The notes: generated from the letters alone by a model not told the origin. 64,000 nt of DNA from Bacteroidales bacterium (GCA_024400545.1 JAKSMO010000002.1:48419-112418); one strand, 5' to 3'; shown: positions 23,956 to 33,273, counted from the stretch's first letter. Program-made: numbers and translations.

Positions 23956-24864
23956 ATGCGCCTGGCAGCTCTCGTGGTGAGAATGCTGCTGGGTGGCTTT
24001 TTTATTTTTTCGGCCATCAGCAAGCTGATCGGGATTGATGAGTTTGAGGTGTATATCTTCTCGTACAACGTGCTACCCCTCAACTGGTCGTTTTTGCTGG
24101 CCCGCCTGGTGATTGTGGCCGAGATGCTGGTGGGCATAGGCCTGATGGCCAACGTGATGAAGCGGTGGGTAGATATAGGCGCCACGCTGATGCTGGTGGG
24201 CTTTACCCTCTTTTTGTGCTATGCGGCCCTGATAGGGCGCACCGACAGCTGCCACTGCATGGGGTCGTTTTTGGAGATAGACCCCACGCAATCGATACTG
24301 AAGAACGGCATTTTGCTTTTGGTGCTGGTGTTTGCCATGGGCGCAAAAAGTTGGCAATGGCAGCCCCGATGGTTTGTGACCACCCCGGTGGTGGCAGGCG
24401 TGGTGGTGACAATATTCTGCCTATCGTGCCCCGACAACTGGATGTTCGGCCCCTCGGAAGAGGTATTTAACGTGGAGAAATTTGACTCGGCAACATCGGC
24501 AGAGGGCGAATTGGCCGACCTGCACCTGCGCGAAGGGCGCCATGTGGTGGCTTTCCTCACCCCGGGATGCCCCTACTGCCGGATGGCCGACGAGAAGCTG
24601 ACGCATATTTGCCGCCGCAACGATCTGGACTCGGCAGCCATGGTGTATCTGACCCCCGCCACCGACTCCACCGTGGCACCCCTCACCCTGGACACCACCA
24701 CCTTTATACGCCCCAGCTATCTGATTCCGAGCATGACCTACGCTATGATCACCTATGGTCAGCGCCCCATGATCTTTTTGGTGATGGACGGCCGTGTGGC
24801 CGCCACCTGCCACTACCGCAACATCAACGAGCGGCAGATAGCAGAGTTCCTTATTAAACGGTAA
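23956..24864 (+). CDS. MauE/DoxX-type membrane protein fused to a thioredoxin-like domain
   Basis: The 302-residue protein (ATG at 23956; a TTG at 23932 is an alternative start) has four to five membrane helices in the first 165 residues, matching the MauE/DoxX fold, including SCHCMG after the third helix. It continues with a periplasmic thioredoxin-like domain whose redox site is TPGCPYCRMA. MauE-type proteins with such domains move electrons to periplasmic thiols. It is encoded between small five-cysteine lipoproteins, which may be its substrates; that link is inference from position. Confidence 0.75.
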   Translation: MRLAALVVRMLLGGFFIFSAISKLIGIDEFEVYIFSYNVLPLNWSFLLARLVIVAEMLVGIGLMANVMKRWVDIGATLMLVGFTLFLCYAALIGRTDSCHCMGSFLEIDPTQSILKNGILLLVLVFAMGAKSWQWQPRWFVTTPVVAGVVVTIFCLSCPDNWMFGPSEEVFNVEKFDSATSAEGELADLHLREGRHVVAFLTPGCPYCRMADEKLTHICRRNDLDSAAMVYLTPATDSTVAPLTLDTTTFIRPSYLIPSMTYAMITYGQRPMIFLVMDGRVAATCHYRNINERQIAEFLIKR

Positions 24865-24886
24865 CAATATTCTCCCTAAAATAATT

Positions 24887-25102
24887 ATGAAACGCAAAGC
24901 TATCCTCATAGTATCGCTGCTAATACTGGTATCGCTGACAGGCTGCACGAAGCGCTGCCGCTGCATTAAGTTTAACCTAGAAGTGGACTACTACAGCAAG
25001 GAAGAGGTGACGGCACTGGGCAAGAGCTGCGAGAACATGCGCTATTACGACGAATTGCACACCCCCCGCTACTCATATTGCGAGTGGACCTACACCGACT
25101 GA
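24887..25102 (+). CDS. Small five-cysteine lipoprotein 3
   Basis: The 71-residue precursor has lipobox LTGC (Cys20), followed by Cys24-x-Cys26 (CRC), GKSCENM and SYCEWTYTD, the same cysteine order as the two lipoproteins upstream but with a shorter gap after the lipobox. It starts 22 bp after the MauE/thioredoxin gene and ends the cluster. Its function is unknown, and its relation to the other two is inferred from the cysteine plan and the lysine after the lipobox. Confidence 0.68.
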   Translation: MKRKAILIVSLLILVSLTGCTKRCRCIKFNLEVDYYSKEEVTALGKSCENMRYYDELHTPRYSYCEWTYTD

Positions 25103-25161
25103 CGAGGCGCAAGCCCACCCGGGCAAGAAGTTTATTTTTTCCAGAATACTTTGGACGGAGA

Positions 25162-26655
25162 CTAGCGTCGGCCGCGCACTTTGGACAGGGCGGCAAACAC
25201 GAGCTTGCGCTCGAAATAGGCTATGGCGGCCACATAGACCAACACCAACGCAGTGTTGAGGGCCAGCTGCCAGCCCAGGAGGGCGGGTCGGCACACACGG
25301 CTGACGGCATAGAGTGCCAAGGCCAACGCAGTATAGCCTAAGATGGACTTGAGATCGTAGGGCACTGGGCTCTTGACTCTGCCCACAAAATAGGACAGCA
25401 GCATGCACACGCCATATCCGGCAAAGCCACCCCAAGCACATGCCATATAGCCATAGCGGGGAACAAAGATGAAGTTGATGGCCAGCAGCACCACGCATCC
25501 GACAACAGAGAAGACGGCTCCCCACCAGGTTTGCTCGACCAGCTTATACCAGAACGAGAGGTTGAAATAGACGCTCATGAAGATTTCGGCCATCATGACG
25601 ATGGGCACCACGGCCAATCCCTCCCAATAGCTGGGCTGGATGACATATTTGAGCAAGTCGAGATAGGCCATGACTACCAAGAAGGCCAGCATGGCGAAGA
25701 TGACGAAGTATTTCATGACCACGGCCTGGCTCTCTTTGCCGCTTTTATCCTTGCCACCGCTGAAAACAAAGGGCTCGTAGGCATAGCGGAAGGCCTGTGT
25801 GATCATGGCCATGATCATGGCGATTTTGACACAGGCGCCATAGATGCCCAGCTGCACATCGCCTTCGGGACCCGGCACAATGAAATGATAGCAGATTTTG
25901 TCGGCCACCTGATTCAATATGCCCGCAATGCCCAAGAGGAGCAACGGCCAGGTGTAGGAAAGCATCTCTTTGAGGATCTTACGGTCGATACCGAAACGGA
26001 GCTCGCCAATTTCGCGCACAAAACCCAGGGTGATGCCGGCGGTGCAGATAAGATTGATGATGAAGATATAGCCCACCTGATAGTCGGGCCGATACCATGC
26101 CATAAGCTGAGGATGGGACACGGCGAGGCTGGGAGCGACAAGGAAGACAAAGAGGTTCATGCCTATGTTGCAGACGATGAAGAGGAGCTTGAGGAAGGCG
26201 AACTTCCAAGCCCTATGGTCGTGGCGAAGGCGGGCGAAAAGGATGGCCTGCACAGCATCGAAGGCCACTACGATGCTCATCATGGTGAGGAATTCGGGAT
26301 GGCCGGAGCAGCCCATGACCTCGGACAACGGGGTGGCAAAGAGCAGCACCAGCAGGACGAACAGGGCCGACACGCTGCCCACTGCCGACAAGGCGGTGGA
26401 GAAGACCTGCCGGCTACGGCTGCTATATTTGTTGGCAAAATAGAAGAAGGTGGTTTCCATACCGAAGGTTAGCATGACCAGCATGAGGGCCGTGAGGGCA
26501 TACACCCGGGTGACGATGCCGTAGCCGCCCGAAGCGGCAGAGATGGAATAGGTGTAAACCGGCACAAGCATATAGTTGAGGAATCGGCCCACAATGCTGC
26601 TGAGGCCGTAGATCATAGTGTCGGAGAGCAGACTTTTGAAAGAATTTTGCGCCAT
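25162..26655 (-). CDS. Polysaccharide flippase (MOP superfamily, Wzx-like)
   Basis: The 497-residue integral membrane protein has about 14 hydrophobic helices and the N-terminal pattern of lipid-linked oligosaccharide flippases (SLLSDTMIYGLSSIVGRFLNYMLVPVY in two stretches). Proteins of this family move undecaprenyl-linked sugars across the inner membrane for capsule, O-antigen or exopolysaccharide. No glycosyltransferase genes adjoin it, so its cargo cannot be named. It converges with the lipoprotein cluster, from which it is separated by 59 bp. Confidence 0.85.
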   Translation of the reverse strand: MAQNSFKSLLSDTMIYGLSSIVGRFLNYMLVPVYTYSISAASGGYGIVTRVYALTALMLVMLTFGMETTFFYFANKYSSRSRQVFSTALSAVGSVSALFVLLVLLFATPLSEVMGCSGHPEFLTMMSIVVAFDAVQAILFARLRHDHRAWKFAFLKLLFIVCNIGMNLFVFLVAPSLAVSHPQLMAWYRPDYQVGYIFIINLICTAGITLGFVREIGELRFGIDRKILKEMLSYTWPLLLLGIAGILNQVADKICYHFIVPGPEGDVQLGIYGACVKIAMIMAMITQAFRYAYEPFVFSGGKDKSGKESQAVVMKYFVIFAMLAFLVVMAYLDLLKYVIQPSYWEGLAVVPIVMMAEIFMSVYFNLSFWYKLVEQTWWGAVFSVVGCVVLLAINFIFVPRYGYMACAWGGFAGYGVCMLLSYFVGRVKSPVPYDLKSILGYTALALALYAVSRVCRPALLGWQLALNTALVLVYVAAIAYFERKLVFAALSKVRGRR

Positions 26656-26811
26656 AATAATTAAGTATTATCATTGATAACGCATGGGAACAATAATTAT
26701 TGCATGGCGACGGGCGGAAAAAGTTTGGGGAGCGGGGTGCGGAAACGAGCAAGGCCATTGGCGGCATGACGGCGAAGCGCCATTTTTTTTCGCCATTCAA
26801 AATAATTTTAG

Positions 26812-26819
26812 TAAATTTG
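26812..26819 (+). promoter_or_regulatory. Bacteroidota -7 promoter box
   Basis: TAAATTTGCATTG lies 139 bp before the BspA-like gene. The 303-bp gap between the divergent flippase and BspA-like genes otherwise shows nothing I can name. Confidence 0.6.
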
Positions 26820-26958
26820 CATTGGGTTGCGGCCAATGGCAACGGCCAGGAATCGCCGCCCAACCCATTAAAGATATGCGCATTATCGAGCATTCGGCAG
26901 AGCGCCAACAGGCATAGAGACAAACAAAAATTGAAACTCAAAAAACAGTATAACCGAA

Positions 26959-28662
26959 ATGAAAAAGTTCTTAGTTCTTTTTTTCATTGCCTTTTTAAGC
27001 ATTAATTTCTCATGGGCTTACGACTTTAGCGCCGTGGCTCCCAGCGGACAGACACTTTACTACACCATTTCTGGCACAAACGCCACGGTCACATACCCCA
27101 ATGCCAGTGCCGATCTGGACGATTTGGATCCGGCAGTGTGGGGCGGATTTGCCAAGCCCACCGGTGCCCTGGTGATACCTTCGAGCGTGACACACAACAG
27201 TCAGACCTACGCCGTGACGGCCATTGGCACCTATGCCTTTTATGAATGCCGGGGCATTACGAGTGTGGTGATTCACGACTCGCTGACCACTATAGGCGAA
27301 GCGGCTTTTGCCTACTGCCCTTCGATTACGGAGGTGACCATTGGCGAGGGGTTGGTGCATCTGGGCATGGGTGCCTTTATCGACTGCCGTGCGCTGACTC
27401 ATGTGACATTTAACGCTGTGAACTGCACCACCAATAGTTCCTACATGTTTGAATATTACGATTCTATCAACTACACCTTCTCATCCAATAACAACCTGAC
27501 CGACGTGGAGTTTGGCAGCAATGTGCAGCGCATTCCCGGCAGGTTTCTGGCCTATTGCGAGGGTATTAGCACAATCACTATTCCCGCAACGGTGACCGTG
27601 ATAGGCACCCGAGCCTTTTTTGGCTGCAACGGCATGGAGGAAATCATCGCTTTGCCAACCACGGCTCCACAGGTTGAGAGTAGGGCGTTCGACGGCATGG
27701 CCGGCAGCGTAGTTGTTTACGTTCCCTGCGGCAGTACGGCATCGTACATGAGCGGATGGACAGACTTCAGCAATTTTGTGGAGGAGAACACGGCCTTTGT
27801 GCTCTCGGCATTCTCGGCCGACGAGGAGATGGGCGAGGTGGAGATAACCGCCCAGCCCGACTGCAGCAGCCCGGTAGCCGTGGTGCAGGCCGTGGCCCAC
27901 GAGGGATACCTGTTTGCCCATTGGAGCAACGGCGAGACCGCCAACCCATACGCACTCACCCTCACCTGCGACAGCACCGTTACGGCAATCTTTGAGGCCG
28001 ATATGCCCGCGCAATACACCGTTACGGCAGAAGCCGACGACGCCACAATGGGAACGGTGACAGGAGCCGGCACCTACGACGAAGGCACGGTGGTGACCCT
28101 GACCGCCACGCCCAACGAGGGATTCAGATTTGTGCGCTGGAGCAACGGCGAGACCGAAAATCCATACTCCTTCACCCTCACCTGCGACAGCACCGTTACG
28201 GCAATCTTTGAGGCCGATATGCCCGCGCAATACACCGTTACGGCAGAAGCCGACGACGCCACAATGGGAACGGTGACAGGAGCCGGCACCTACGACGAAG
28301 GCACGGTGGTGACCCTGACCGCCACGCCCAACGAGGGATTCAGATTTGTGCGCTGGAGCAACGGCGAGACCGAAAATCCATACTCCTTCACCCTGACCTG
28401 CGACACGCTGATTTCGGCCCTGTTTGAGCCCATTCAGACCGAATCTATCCAAGAGGCCGACGGAGCAACCATCCGTCAGCACAACGGCCATCTGACCATC
28501 AGTGGCGCCGAAGGCATGACGATAAGCATATTCGACCTCACGGGCCGCATTTTAGTGAACGAGACCCTGACGGAGGGCAAGACCTACGAAATGCCCCACG
28601 CCGGAGTGTATATGGTGCGGGTGGGCAACCACTCGGCCAAGAAGGTGGTGGTGGCGAAATAG
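26959..28662 (+). CDS. BspA-like leucine-rich repeat surface protein with T9SS sorting domain
   Basis: The 567-residue precursor has a signal peptide (about 1-20). Residues 65-255 hold BspA-type leucine-rich repeats (IGTYAFYECRGITSVVI, IGEAAFAYCPSITEVTI, IGTRAFFGCNGMEEII). Then come three bacterial-repeat (InlB B-like) modules, of which the last two are 72-residue near-identical copies (FVRWSNGETENPYSF), and a C-terminal T9SS type A sorting domain (TISIFDLTGRILVNE to the end, KKVVVAK). BspA-like proteins are adhesins or host-binding surface proteins; cell-surface delivery by the type IX system is inferred from the tail. The next gene encodes a smaller relative. Confidence 0.85.
   Translation: MKKFLVLFFIAFLSINFSWAYDFSAVAPSGQTLYYTISGTNATVTYPNASADLDDLDPAVWGGFAKPTGALVIPSSVTHNSQTYAVTAIGTYAFYECRGITSVVIHDSLTTIGEAAFAYCPSITEVTIGEGLVHLGMGAFIDCRALTHVTFNAVNCTTNSSYMFEYYDSINYTFSSNNNLTDVEFGSNVQRIPGRFLAYCEGISTITIPATVTVIGTRAFFGCNGMEEIIALPTTAPQVESRAFDGMAGSVVVYVPCGSTASYMSGWTDFSNFVEENTAFVLSAFSADEEMGEVEITAQPDCSSPVAVVQAVAHEGYLFAHWSNGETANPYALTLTCDSTVTAIFEADMPAQYTVTAEADDATMGTVTGAGTYDEGTVVTLTATPNEGFRFVRWSNGETENPYSFTLTCDSTVTAIFEADMPAQYTVTAEADDATMGTVTGAGTYDEGTVVTLTATPNEGFRFVRWSNGETENPYSFTLTCDTLISALFEPIQTESIQEADGATIRQHNGHLTISGAEGMTISIFDLTGRILVNETLTEGKTYEMPHAGVYMVRVGNHSAKKVVVAK
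27961..28395 (+). repeat. 216-bp tandem duplication inside the BspA-like gene
   Basis: Two consecutive copies with a 216-bp period (72 codons) appear identical even at silent positions until about 28395. This points to recent duplication or ongoing homogenisation. Confidence 0.85.
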
Positions 28663-28779
28663 CCTTGCGCCGAAGGGCAGAATGTTTGGCGACGCGCCAT
28701 AGAAATACTCGGCAAATATTTTTTGAGATAGGGCCATTGCGGGCAATATTATCGGGAGAAGTGCGTTAAAGTAGTTGCT

Positions 28780-29340
28780 ATGAAAAAGATTGCTATTGCC
28801 TTGTGCCTGCTGCTGCCCCTATGGTGCGCTGCCCAGGACTACGACTTTGCCAAGAAGATTGGCGACAATACCTTGTATTTCTCAATTCTAACCACCGGCG
28901 GGAAGAATGGGGCCACAGTGGAAGTGGCTTTTCCGGGAACTGAGGAGCGCCCGTGGAAAGGGTTTACAAAACCCAGCGGACAGCTGTCGATACCCGAAAT
29001 GGTGACTCCCGACCGCGCCCGGGGCAAGAATGCAGACCCTGAAGACGACGACACCACGATATACACCGTGGTATCGGTGCGGTATAACGCCTTTGAGGGT
29101 TGCGACCGCATTACCAAGCTGATCCTCCCACCTACCATACGGCAAGTGGAAGACAACGCTTTTGCAGGATGCAAGAAGATCAACTACATAGTGGTGGAGG
29201 CACAAGAGCCACCAAAGATGGACGAATCGGCGTTTGAATCAGTGGATTTGGACATACCGCTGCGTGTGCCTGCCGGCACCTACGAGAAGTACAAAGAGGC
29301 CGTGGGGTGGCGCATGTTTAGAGAGATTGTGGAATATTAA
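28780..29340 (+). CDS. Short secreted BspA-like repeat protein
   Basis: The 186-residue protein has a signal peptide (about 1-18, ending CAAQ) and a single BspA-type repeat block (VVSVRYNAFEGCDRITKLIL, QVEDNAFAGCKKINYIVV, in two segments). Its N-terminal part (DYDFAKKIGDNTLYFSI, WKGFTKPSGQLSIP) parallels the same region of the upstream 567-residue protein, so it looks like a truncated duplicate lacking the repeat modules and the T9SS tail. It may remain in the periplasm. The ligand is unknown. Confidence 0.75.
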   Translation: MKKIAIALCLLLPLWCAAQDYDFAKKIGDNTLYFSILTTGGKNGATVEVAFPGTEERPWKGFTKPSGQLSIPEMVTPDRARGKNADPEDDDTTIYTVVSVRYNAFEGCDRITKLILPPTIRQVEDNAFAGCKKINYIVVEAQEPPKMDESAFESVDLDIPLRVPAGTYEKYKEAVGWRMFREIVEY

Positions 29341-29357
29341 AACGTAACGAAAACTCT

Positions 29358-29813
29358 ATGATATACGATAACATTAAGAACCTGCAGCGTTATGAGCAGC
29401 TGCTGCCCGGACTGGCGGAAGCCCTGCACTTTTTGCAAGGATGCTCGGCCAACATACAACCCGGGCGCTATGCGCTGACGGGCAACAACTATGTGAACGT
29501 GGACGCCTACGACACCAAGGTGACCAACCCCGTGGGATATGAGGCGCACCGCAAATATATTGATGTGCAGTTTTTGGCCCAAGGGCACGAGCGGGTGCTG
29601 GTAAAGCCCATCGACGAGGTGGAATGCACGATGCCCTACGACGGCGACCGCGATGTGGCCTTTTTCAGCCACACGACCCAAGGGGCAACGGAACTGACCC
29701 TGGGCGACGGACGCTTTGTGGTGCTGTTTCCGGACGACGCTCACGAACCCCAGCTGTGCATAGGCACCCCCGAACCGGTGATTAAGATTGTTGCAAAGAT
29801 TGAAATCAAATAA
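29358..29813 (+). CDS. YhcH/YjgK/YiaL family protein
   Basis: The 151-residue cytosolic protein shows the family pattern: MIYDNI at the start, YVNVDAYDTKV, EAHRKYIDVQFLAQG, then VVLFPDDAHEPQL with the conserved acidic and histidine residues of the cupin-like fold. Members (EbgC-like) are linked to sugar metabolism, often of sialic acid or beta-galactosides. It is followed by a C_GCAxxG_C_C protein and an aldose epimerase, which fits a sugar-related operon. The substrate is not readable from the sequence. Confidence 0.88.
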   Translation: MIYDNIKNLQRYEQLLPGLAEALHFLQGCSANIQPGRYALTGNNYVNVDAYDTKVTNPVGYEAHRKYIDVQFLAQGHERVLVKPIDEVECTMPYDGDRDVAFFSHTTQGATELTLGDGRFVVLFPDDAHEPQLCIGTPEPVIKIVAKIEIK

Positions 29814-29832
29814 ATAGAACTCAGATAACATT

Positions 29833-30201
29833 ATGAACGAAGTAGAAATGCGGGTGAAGCGCGCTCGCGAATTACATGCCAACGGATGCAACTGCTGCCA
29901 GGCAGTGGCGCTTGCCTTTGCCGACAAACTGCCCATTGACGAAACCTCTGCCACCCAGCTAACCCAGCCTTTCGGACGCGGCATTTCGGGACTGAAAGAG
30001 ACCTGCGGATGCGTGACGGGGCTGGCTATGGTGTGCGGACTCTGCAACCAAACGATGATGGTGAAAGGGCTGGCCAACCAATTTCGTGAAGAGAACGGCG
30101 ACCTGAACTGCGCCAAGCTGCTCCAAAGCCAAGGACCTAACCACTCGTGCAACGACTTGGTGGCCTGCGCCGCCCGAATACTGGCAGAAAATATACTTTA
30201 A
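29833..30201 (+). CDS. C_GCAxxG_C_C family putative redox protein
   Basis: The 122-residue protein contains the conserved cysteine set of the C_GCAxxG_C_C family: NGCNCCQAV near residues 18-26, the glycine-rich PFGRGISGLKETCGCVTGL (about 50-68) and a C-terminal LNCAKLLQ / HSCNDLV pair. The family is thought to bind a metal or act in redox reactions, without a firm role. It lies between the YhcH-type gene (19-bp gap) and the aldose epimerase gene (11-bp gap) on the same strand. Confidence 0.85.
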   Translation: MNEVEMRVKRARELHANGCNCCQAVALAFADKLPIDETSATQLTQPFGRGISGLKETCGCVTGLAMVCGLCNQTMMVKGLANQFREENGDLNCAKLLQSQGPNHSCNDLVACAARILAENIL

Positions 30202-30212
30202 CATCATACGCT

Positions 30213-31223
30213 ATGAAGATCTTTACCCTTACGAACAATAACGGTATGCAGGTGAGTATCACCAACTACGGTGGCCGCATAACCAAGATGCTGGTACCCG
30301 ATCGCGAAGGCAATATGCGCGACGTGGTGCTGGGTTTTGACAAAATAGACGATTACCGACACGAGAACAACGCCACAGACTTTGGTGCCGCCATAGGCCG
30401 CTACGCCAACCGCATTGGCAACGGCCAGATTACCATAGACGGCCACACCCTGCAGCTGCCGCAAAACAACGGCAACCACTGCTTGCACGGCGGACCCGAC
30501 GGCTGGCAGTATTCGCTTTACGAGGTGGAGAGCGCCTCGCGCAACACCCTAGTGCTCACAATGGTGAGTGCCGACGGTGACAATAACTTTCCCGGCGAGG
30601 TGAAGGTGCGCCTAAGCTACCAACTGACGGAGGATAACCGCCTGAACATTGCCTACCACGCCACTACGGATGCCACTACGGTTATAAATATGACCAACCA
30701 CAGTTATTTTAACCTTAACGGCGACGGCAACACCACCATTCTGAACCACTTACTGACCATTGACGCAGACGAATACACGCCCATCGACGAGACTTATCTG
30801 CCCAAGGGGATGAAAGCCACAGTGGAGGGCACCCCATTTGATTTCCGCCAGCCCAAAGCAGTGGGCCGCGACATAGCCCTGCAGCACGAACAGCTGCTTA
30901 ACGGCAACGGCTACGACCACAACTGGGTGCTCAATACCCGAGGCGATGTGGCCAAGCCCTGCGCGCGCCTACAGAGTCCGACTACAGGCATTGTGATGGA
31001 GGTGTTCACCTCGGAGCCCGGAATGCAGATATACACAGGAAATTTCCTTGACCGCTCCATCATAGGCAAAGGGGGCATAGCCTACGGCCAGCGCAGCGCC
31101 ATCTGCCTTGAAACACAGAAATATCCCAACAGTCCCAACAACAACTGGCCCGAATCGAACGCATACCTGCACCCGGGTGAGTCGTTTGACAGCCAGACCA
31201 CCTTCGCCTTCTCGGTAGAATAG
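30213..31223 (+). CDS. galM: Aldose 1-epimerase (mutarotase)
   Basis: The ATG at 30213 gives 336 residues; an upstream in-frame start would overlap the preceding gene. Family motifs are all present: ITNYGGRI, GRYANRIG, GNHCLHGGPDGW, TNHSYFNL with the catalytic-site histidine, NGYDHNWVL, and ICLETQKYPNSPN with the catalytic glutamate. The enzyme interconverts alpha and beta anomers of aldoses such as galactose in the cytosol; no signal peptide is present. It ends the sugar operon just before a bidirectional terminator. Confidence 0.93.
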   Translation: MKIFTLTNNNGMQVSITNYGGRITKMLVPDREGNMRDVVLGFDKIDDYRHENNATDFGAAIGRYANRIGNGQITIDGHTLQLPQNNGNHCLHGGPDGWQYSLYEVESASRNTLVLTMVSADGDNNFPGEVKVRLSYQLTEDNRLNIAYHATTDATTVINMTNHSYFNLNGDGNTTILNHLLTIDADEYTPIDETYLPKGMKATVEGTPFDFRQPKAVGRDIALQHEQLLNGNGYDHNWVLNTRGDVAKPCARLQSPTTGIVMEVFTSEPGMQIYTGNFLDRSIIGKGGIAYGQRSAICLETQKYPNSPNNNWPESNAYLHPGESFDSQTTFAFSVE

Positions 31224-31260
31224 GGTGCGAGGTTTTTGGGCAATAGAAAGAAGAACATAA

Positions 31261-31297
31261 AAAGAGAGTGCCGTTCTTGCAACGGCACTCTCTTTAT
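31261..31297. terminator. Bidirectional intrinsic terminator
   Basis: AAAGAGAGTGCCGTT pairs with AACGGCACTCTCTTT across a 5-nt loop. It lies between the converging galM and TPR-protein genes. Confidence 0.88.
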
Positions 31298-31321
31298 TTC
31301 GTAAAACAGATACTGTTTTGA

Positions 31322-31996
31322 TTATTCGGCTTCAGCGAAAGCGATGTATTTGTCAACCTCGCCAAACTCAGGACTCTCAGGATAGTTGTCCTTAATTTTC
31401 TGGAAAGATTTAACAGCATTGGCTTTGTTGCCGAGTTTAAGCTGCATCATACCGGCCTTCCACAAAGCGGTGGGAGCGATGATGAAGTTGTTGTTGGCAC
31501 TGCTGGCTGCTTTCTCGTAGTAGTTGCAAGCCTCGGTAGCATTTTCCTGCTCGGCATAAGCGTCGCCAATAAGCATGAGGGCCTCGGCAGTGGTGAAAAC
31601 GTCTTTGCCCTTATAGGACTTGAGGGATTTGATAGCCTCGTCAAACTGGCCGAGGTTGAGCTGGCAGATGCCGGCATAGTATTTGGCCAAATTGGCGGAC
31701 TTGGTGCAGTGGTATTCGTCAATCACACCAAGGAAACCCATAAATTGGTCGTTGCCGTTGAGGGCTTTTTCAAAGTCGCCCTCGTTGAACCACTGTTCGG
31801 CGGCAAACATGTCTTCAGCTGCGCGCAACTGGCGAGGCTGGGAGACAAACTTTACATAGGCAAAAATAGCCAAAGCAACCACAACAACGCAAGCACCAAC
31901 GATGCTGATCATTTTTTTGTTCTTCTCGATGTACTCTTCGGTTTTGGCAACAAGGCCGCTAACCTCAAGGTTTTTCTCTTCGTTTTGCTCTTTCAT
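31322..31996 (-). CDS. Membrane-anchored TPR protein
   Basis: The 224-residue protein has a charged cytosolic N-terminus, one membrane helix (about 30-50: MISIVGACVVVVALAIFAYV) and tetratricopeptide repeats in the rest (LAKYYAGICQLNLGQFDEAI, AEALMLIGDAYAEQENATEA, ALWKAGMMQLKLGNKANAV). This is the layout of YfgM-like membrane TPR proteins, which bind partners in the periplasm or envelope; the partner is unknown. It has its own promoter at 32028-32035. Confidence 0.82.
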   Translation of the reverse strand: MKEQNEEKNLEVSGLVAKTEEYIEKNKKMISIVGACVVVVALAIFAYVKFVSQPRQLRAAEDMFAAEQWFNEGDFEKALNGNDQFMGFLGVIDEYHCTKSANLAKYYAGICQLNLGQFDEAIKSLKSYKGKDVFTTAEALMLIGDAYAEQENATEACNYYEKAASSANNNFIIAPTALWKAGMMQLKLGNKANAVKSFQKIKDNYPESPEFGEVDKYIAFAEAE

Positions 31997-32027
31997 TCTA
32001 TATATAATTTTATTATTTTCGAGGATG

Positions 32028-32035
32028 CAAAATTA
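32028..32035 (-). promoter_or_regulatory. Bacteroidota -7 promoter box
   Basis: The minus strand reads TAATTTTGCATCC, 32 bp before the TPR-protein start. Confidence 0.65.
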
Positions 32036-32193
32036 GTCATTTTTTTTCATAATAACGAAATTATTTTTGTTCTCCGAAGTCATTTTATTCACAATTTCTT
32101 TTTTAACATTTTGTAATTACATGTGTTTAAAGTGATTGTAAATTTATTTGAATTTTTTTTCAGTTAAAAAAAGTTTTAATTGTATTTTTTGAC

Positions 32194-32201
32194 TATCTTT
32201 G
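32194..32201 (+). promoter_or_regulatory. Bacteroidota -7 promoter box
   Basis: TATCTTTGCAAAATAG lies 44 bp before the dihydroorotate dehydrogenase-like gene. Confidence 0.75.
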
Positions 32202-32245
32202 CAAAATAGAATTAATTGATAGCTATACTGCAAAAGTTCGACTAA

Positions 32246-33229
32246 ATGAACACAAAAGTAAAATATCTCGGAATGGATTTGTGCAGCCCGATTGTGGTGG
32301 CGAGTTGCGGTTTGACCGGCAGTGTGGACAACCTGCACAAACTGGAACAGGCCGGCGCCGGTGCTGTGGTGCTGAAGTCGGTTTTTGAGGAAGAGATAAT
32401 TCACGATATCAAACGCAACACCCATGTGTTTGCCCCCGTCAATAACTATGGGGCCAGCTATGAATATGTGGCCCAACACTTGTCGGACGATGCCATGGCC
32501 CGGCACTTTGAATTGATAAAGGAGGCCAAAAGTAGTCTTTCGATACCCATTATAGGCAGCATTAACTGCTACTCGCACGAGAACTGGATAACCTACGCCA
32601 CCCAATTTCAGGAGGCCGGATGCGATGCCTTGGAGCTAGACATGGCCATTATGCCATACGACACCAACCTATCGTCGGACGATGTGGAGCGCACGTTTGG
32701 CGACATCATCCAGTCGCTGCGCAAATTCGTGACCATACCTATCAGCATCAAGGTGAGCCCATACTTCACCGACCTCTCGAAATTCATGCAACAGCTTTCG
32801 TGGATGGGCATTCAGGGCATTACGATATTCAACAAATCGGTGCAGATAGATGTGGACCTGGAGAATGAAACGTTGCGTCATGCAGAGGATTTTTCTACCC
32901 CGGGCGATTTTTACAACACCCTGCGCTGGACCACCATCCTGACCAACAAGGTGCGCTGCGACATCAGCTCGACCACAGGCGTTTATACTGCCAACGATGT
33001 GGTGAAGCTGCTGCTGGCAGGAGCCACCACGGTGCAGGTAGCCTCGTGCCTCTACAACAAGGGCATAGACCACCTGAAGGAGCTAAACCACGGCGTTGAG
33101 CAATGGATGCAGCAGAAAGGATACACCGAAATAGACCAATTTAGAGGCAAACTGGCCCTCAAATCGAACGAGAAGGCCTCGATGCTGATGCGAACAAAAT
33201 ACATGAACTATTTTGGTGAGATAAAATGA
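32246..33229 (+). CDS. Dihydroorotate dehydrogenase-like flavoprotein
   Basis: The 327-residue TIM-barrel protein has PyrD-family features: PIVVASCGLTGSVDNL near the N-terminus, GAGAVVLKSVF, IGSINCYSHENW, a strand with the flavin-contacting lysine IPISIKVSPYF, ITIFNKS and the phosphate-binding GATTVQVASCLY. True class 1 PyrD enzymes oxidise dihydroorotate to orotate; this branch is usually annotated only as dihydroorotate dehydrogenase-like, so the substrate may differ. The next gene encodes a four-helix-bundle protein 44 bp downstream. Confidence 0.85.
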   Translation: MNTKVKYLGMDLCSPIVVASCGLTGSVDNLHKLEQAGAGAVVLKSVFEEEIIHDIKRNTHVFAPVNNYGASYEYVAQHLSDDAMARHFELIKEAKSSLSIPIIGSINCYSHENWITYATQFQEAGCDALELDMAIMPYDTNLSSDDVERTFGDIIQSLRKFVTIPISIKVSPYFTDLSKFMQQLSWMGIQGITIFNKSVQIDVDLENETLRHAEDFSTPGDFYNTLRWTTILTNKVRCDISSTTGVYTANDVVKLLLAGATTVQVASCLYNKGIDHLKELNHGVEQWMQQKGYTEIDQFRGKLALKSNEKASMLMRTKYMNYFGEIK

Positions 33230-33273
33230 CCAACAAAAAATACTATTATAAATAACTAATACCCTTTTTCAGT

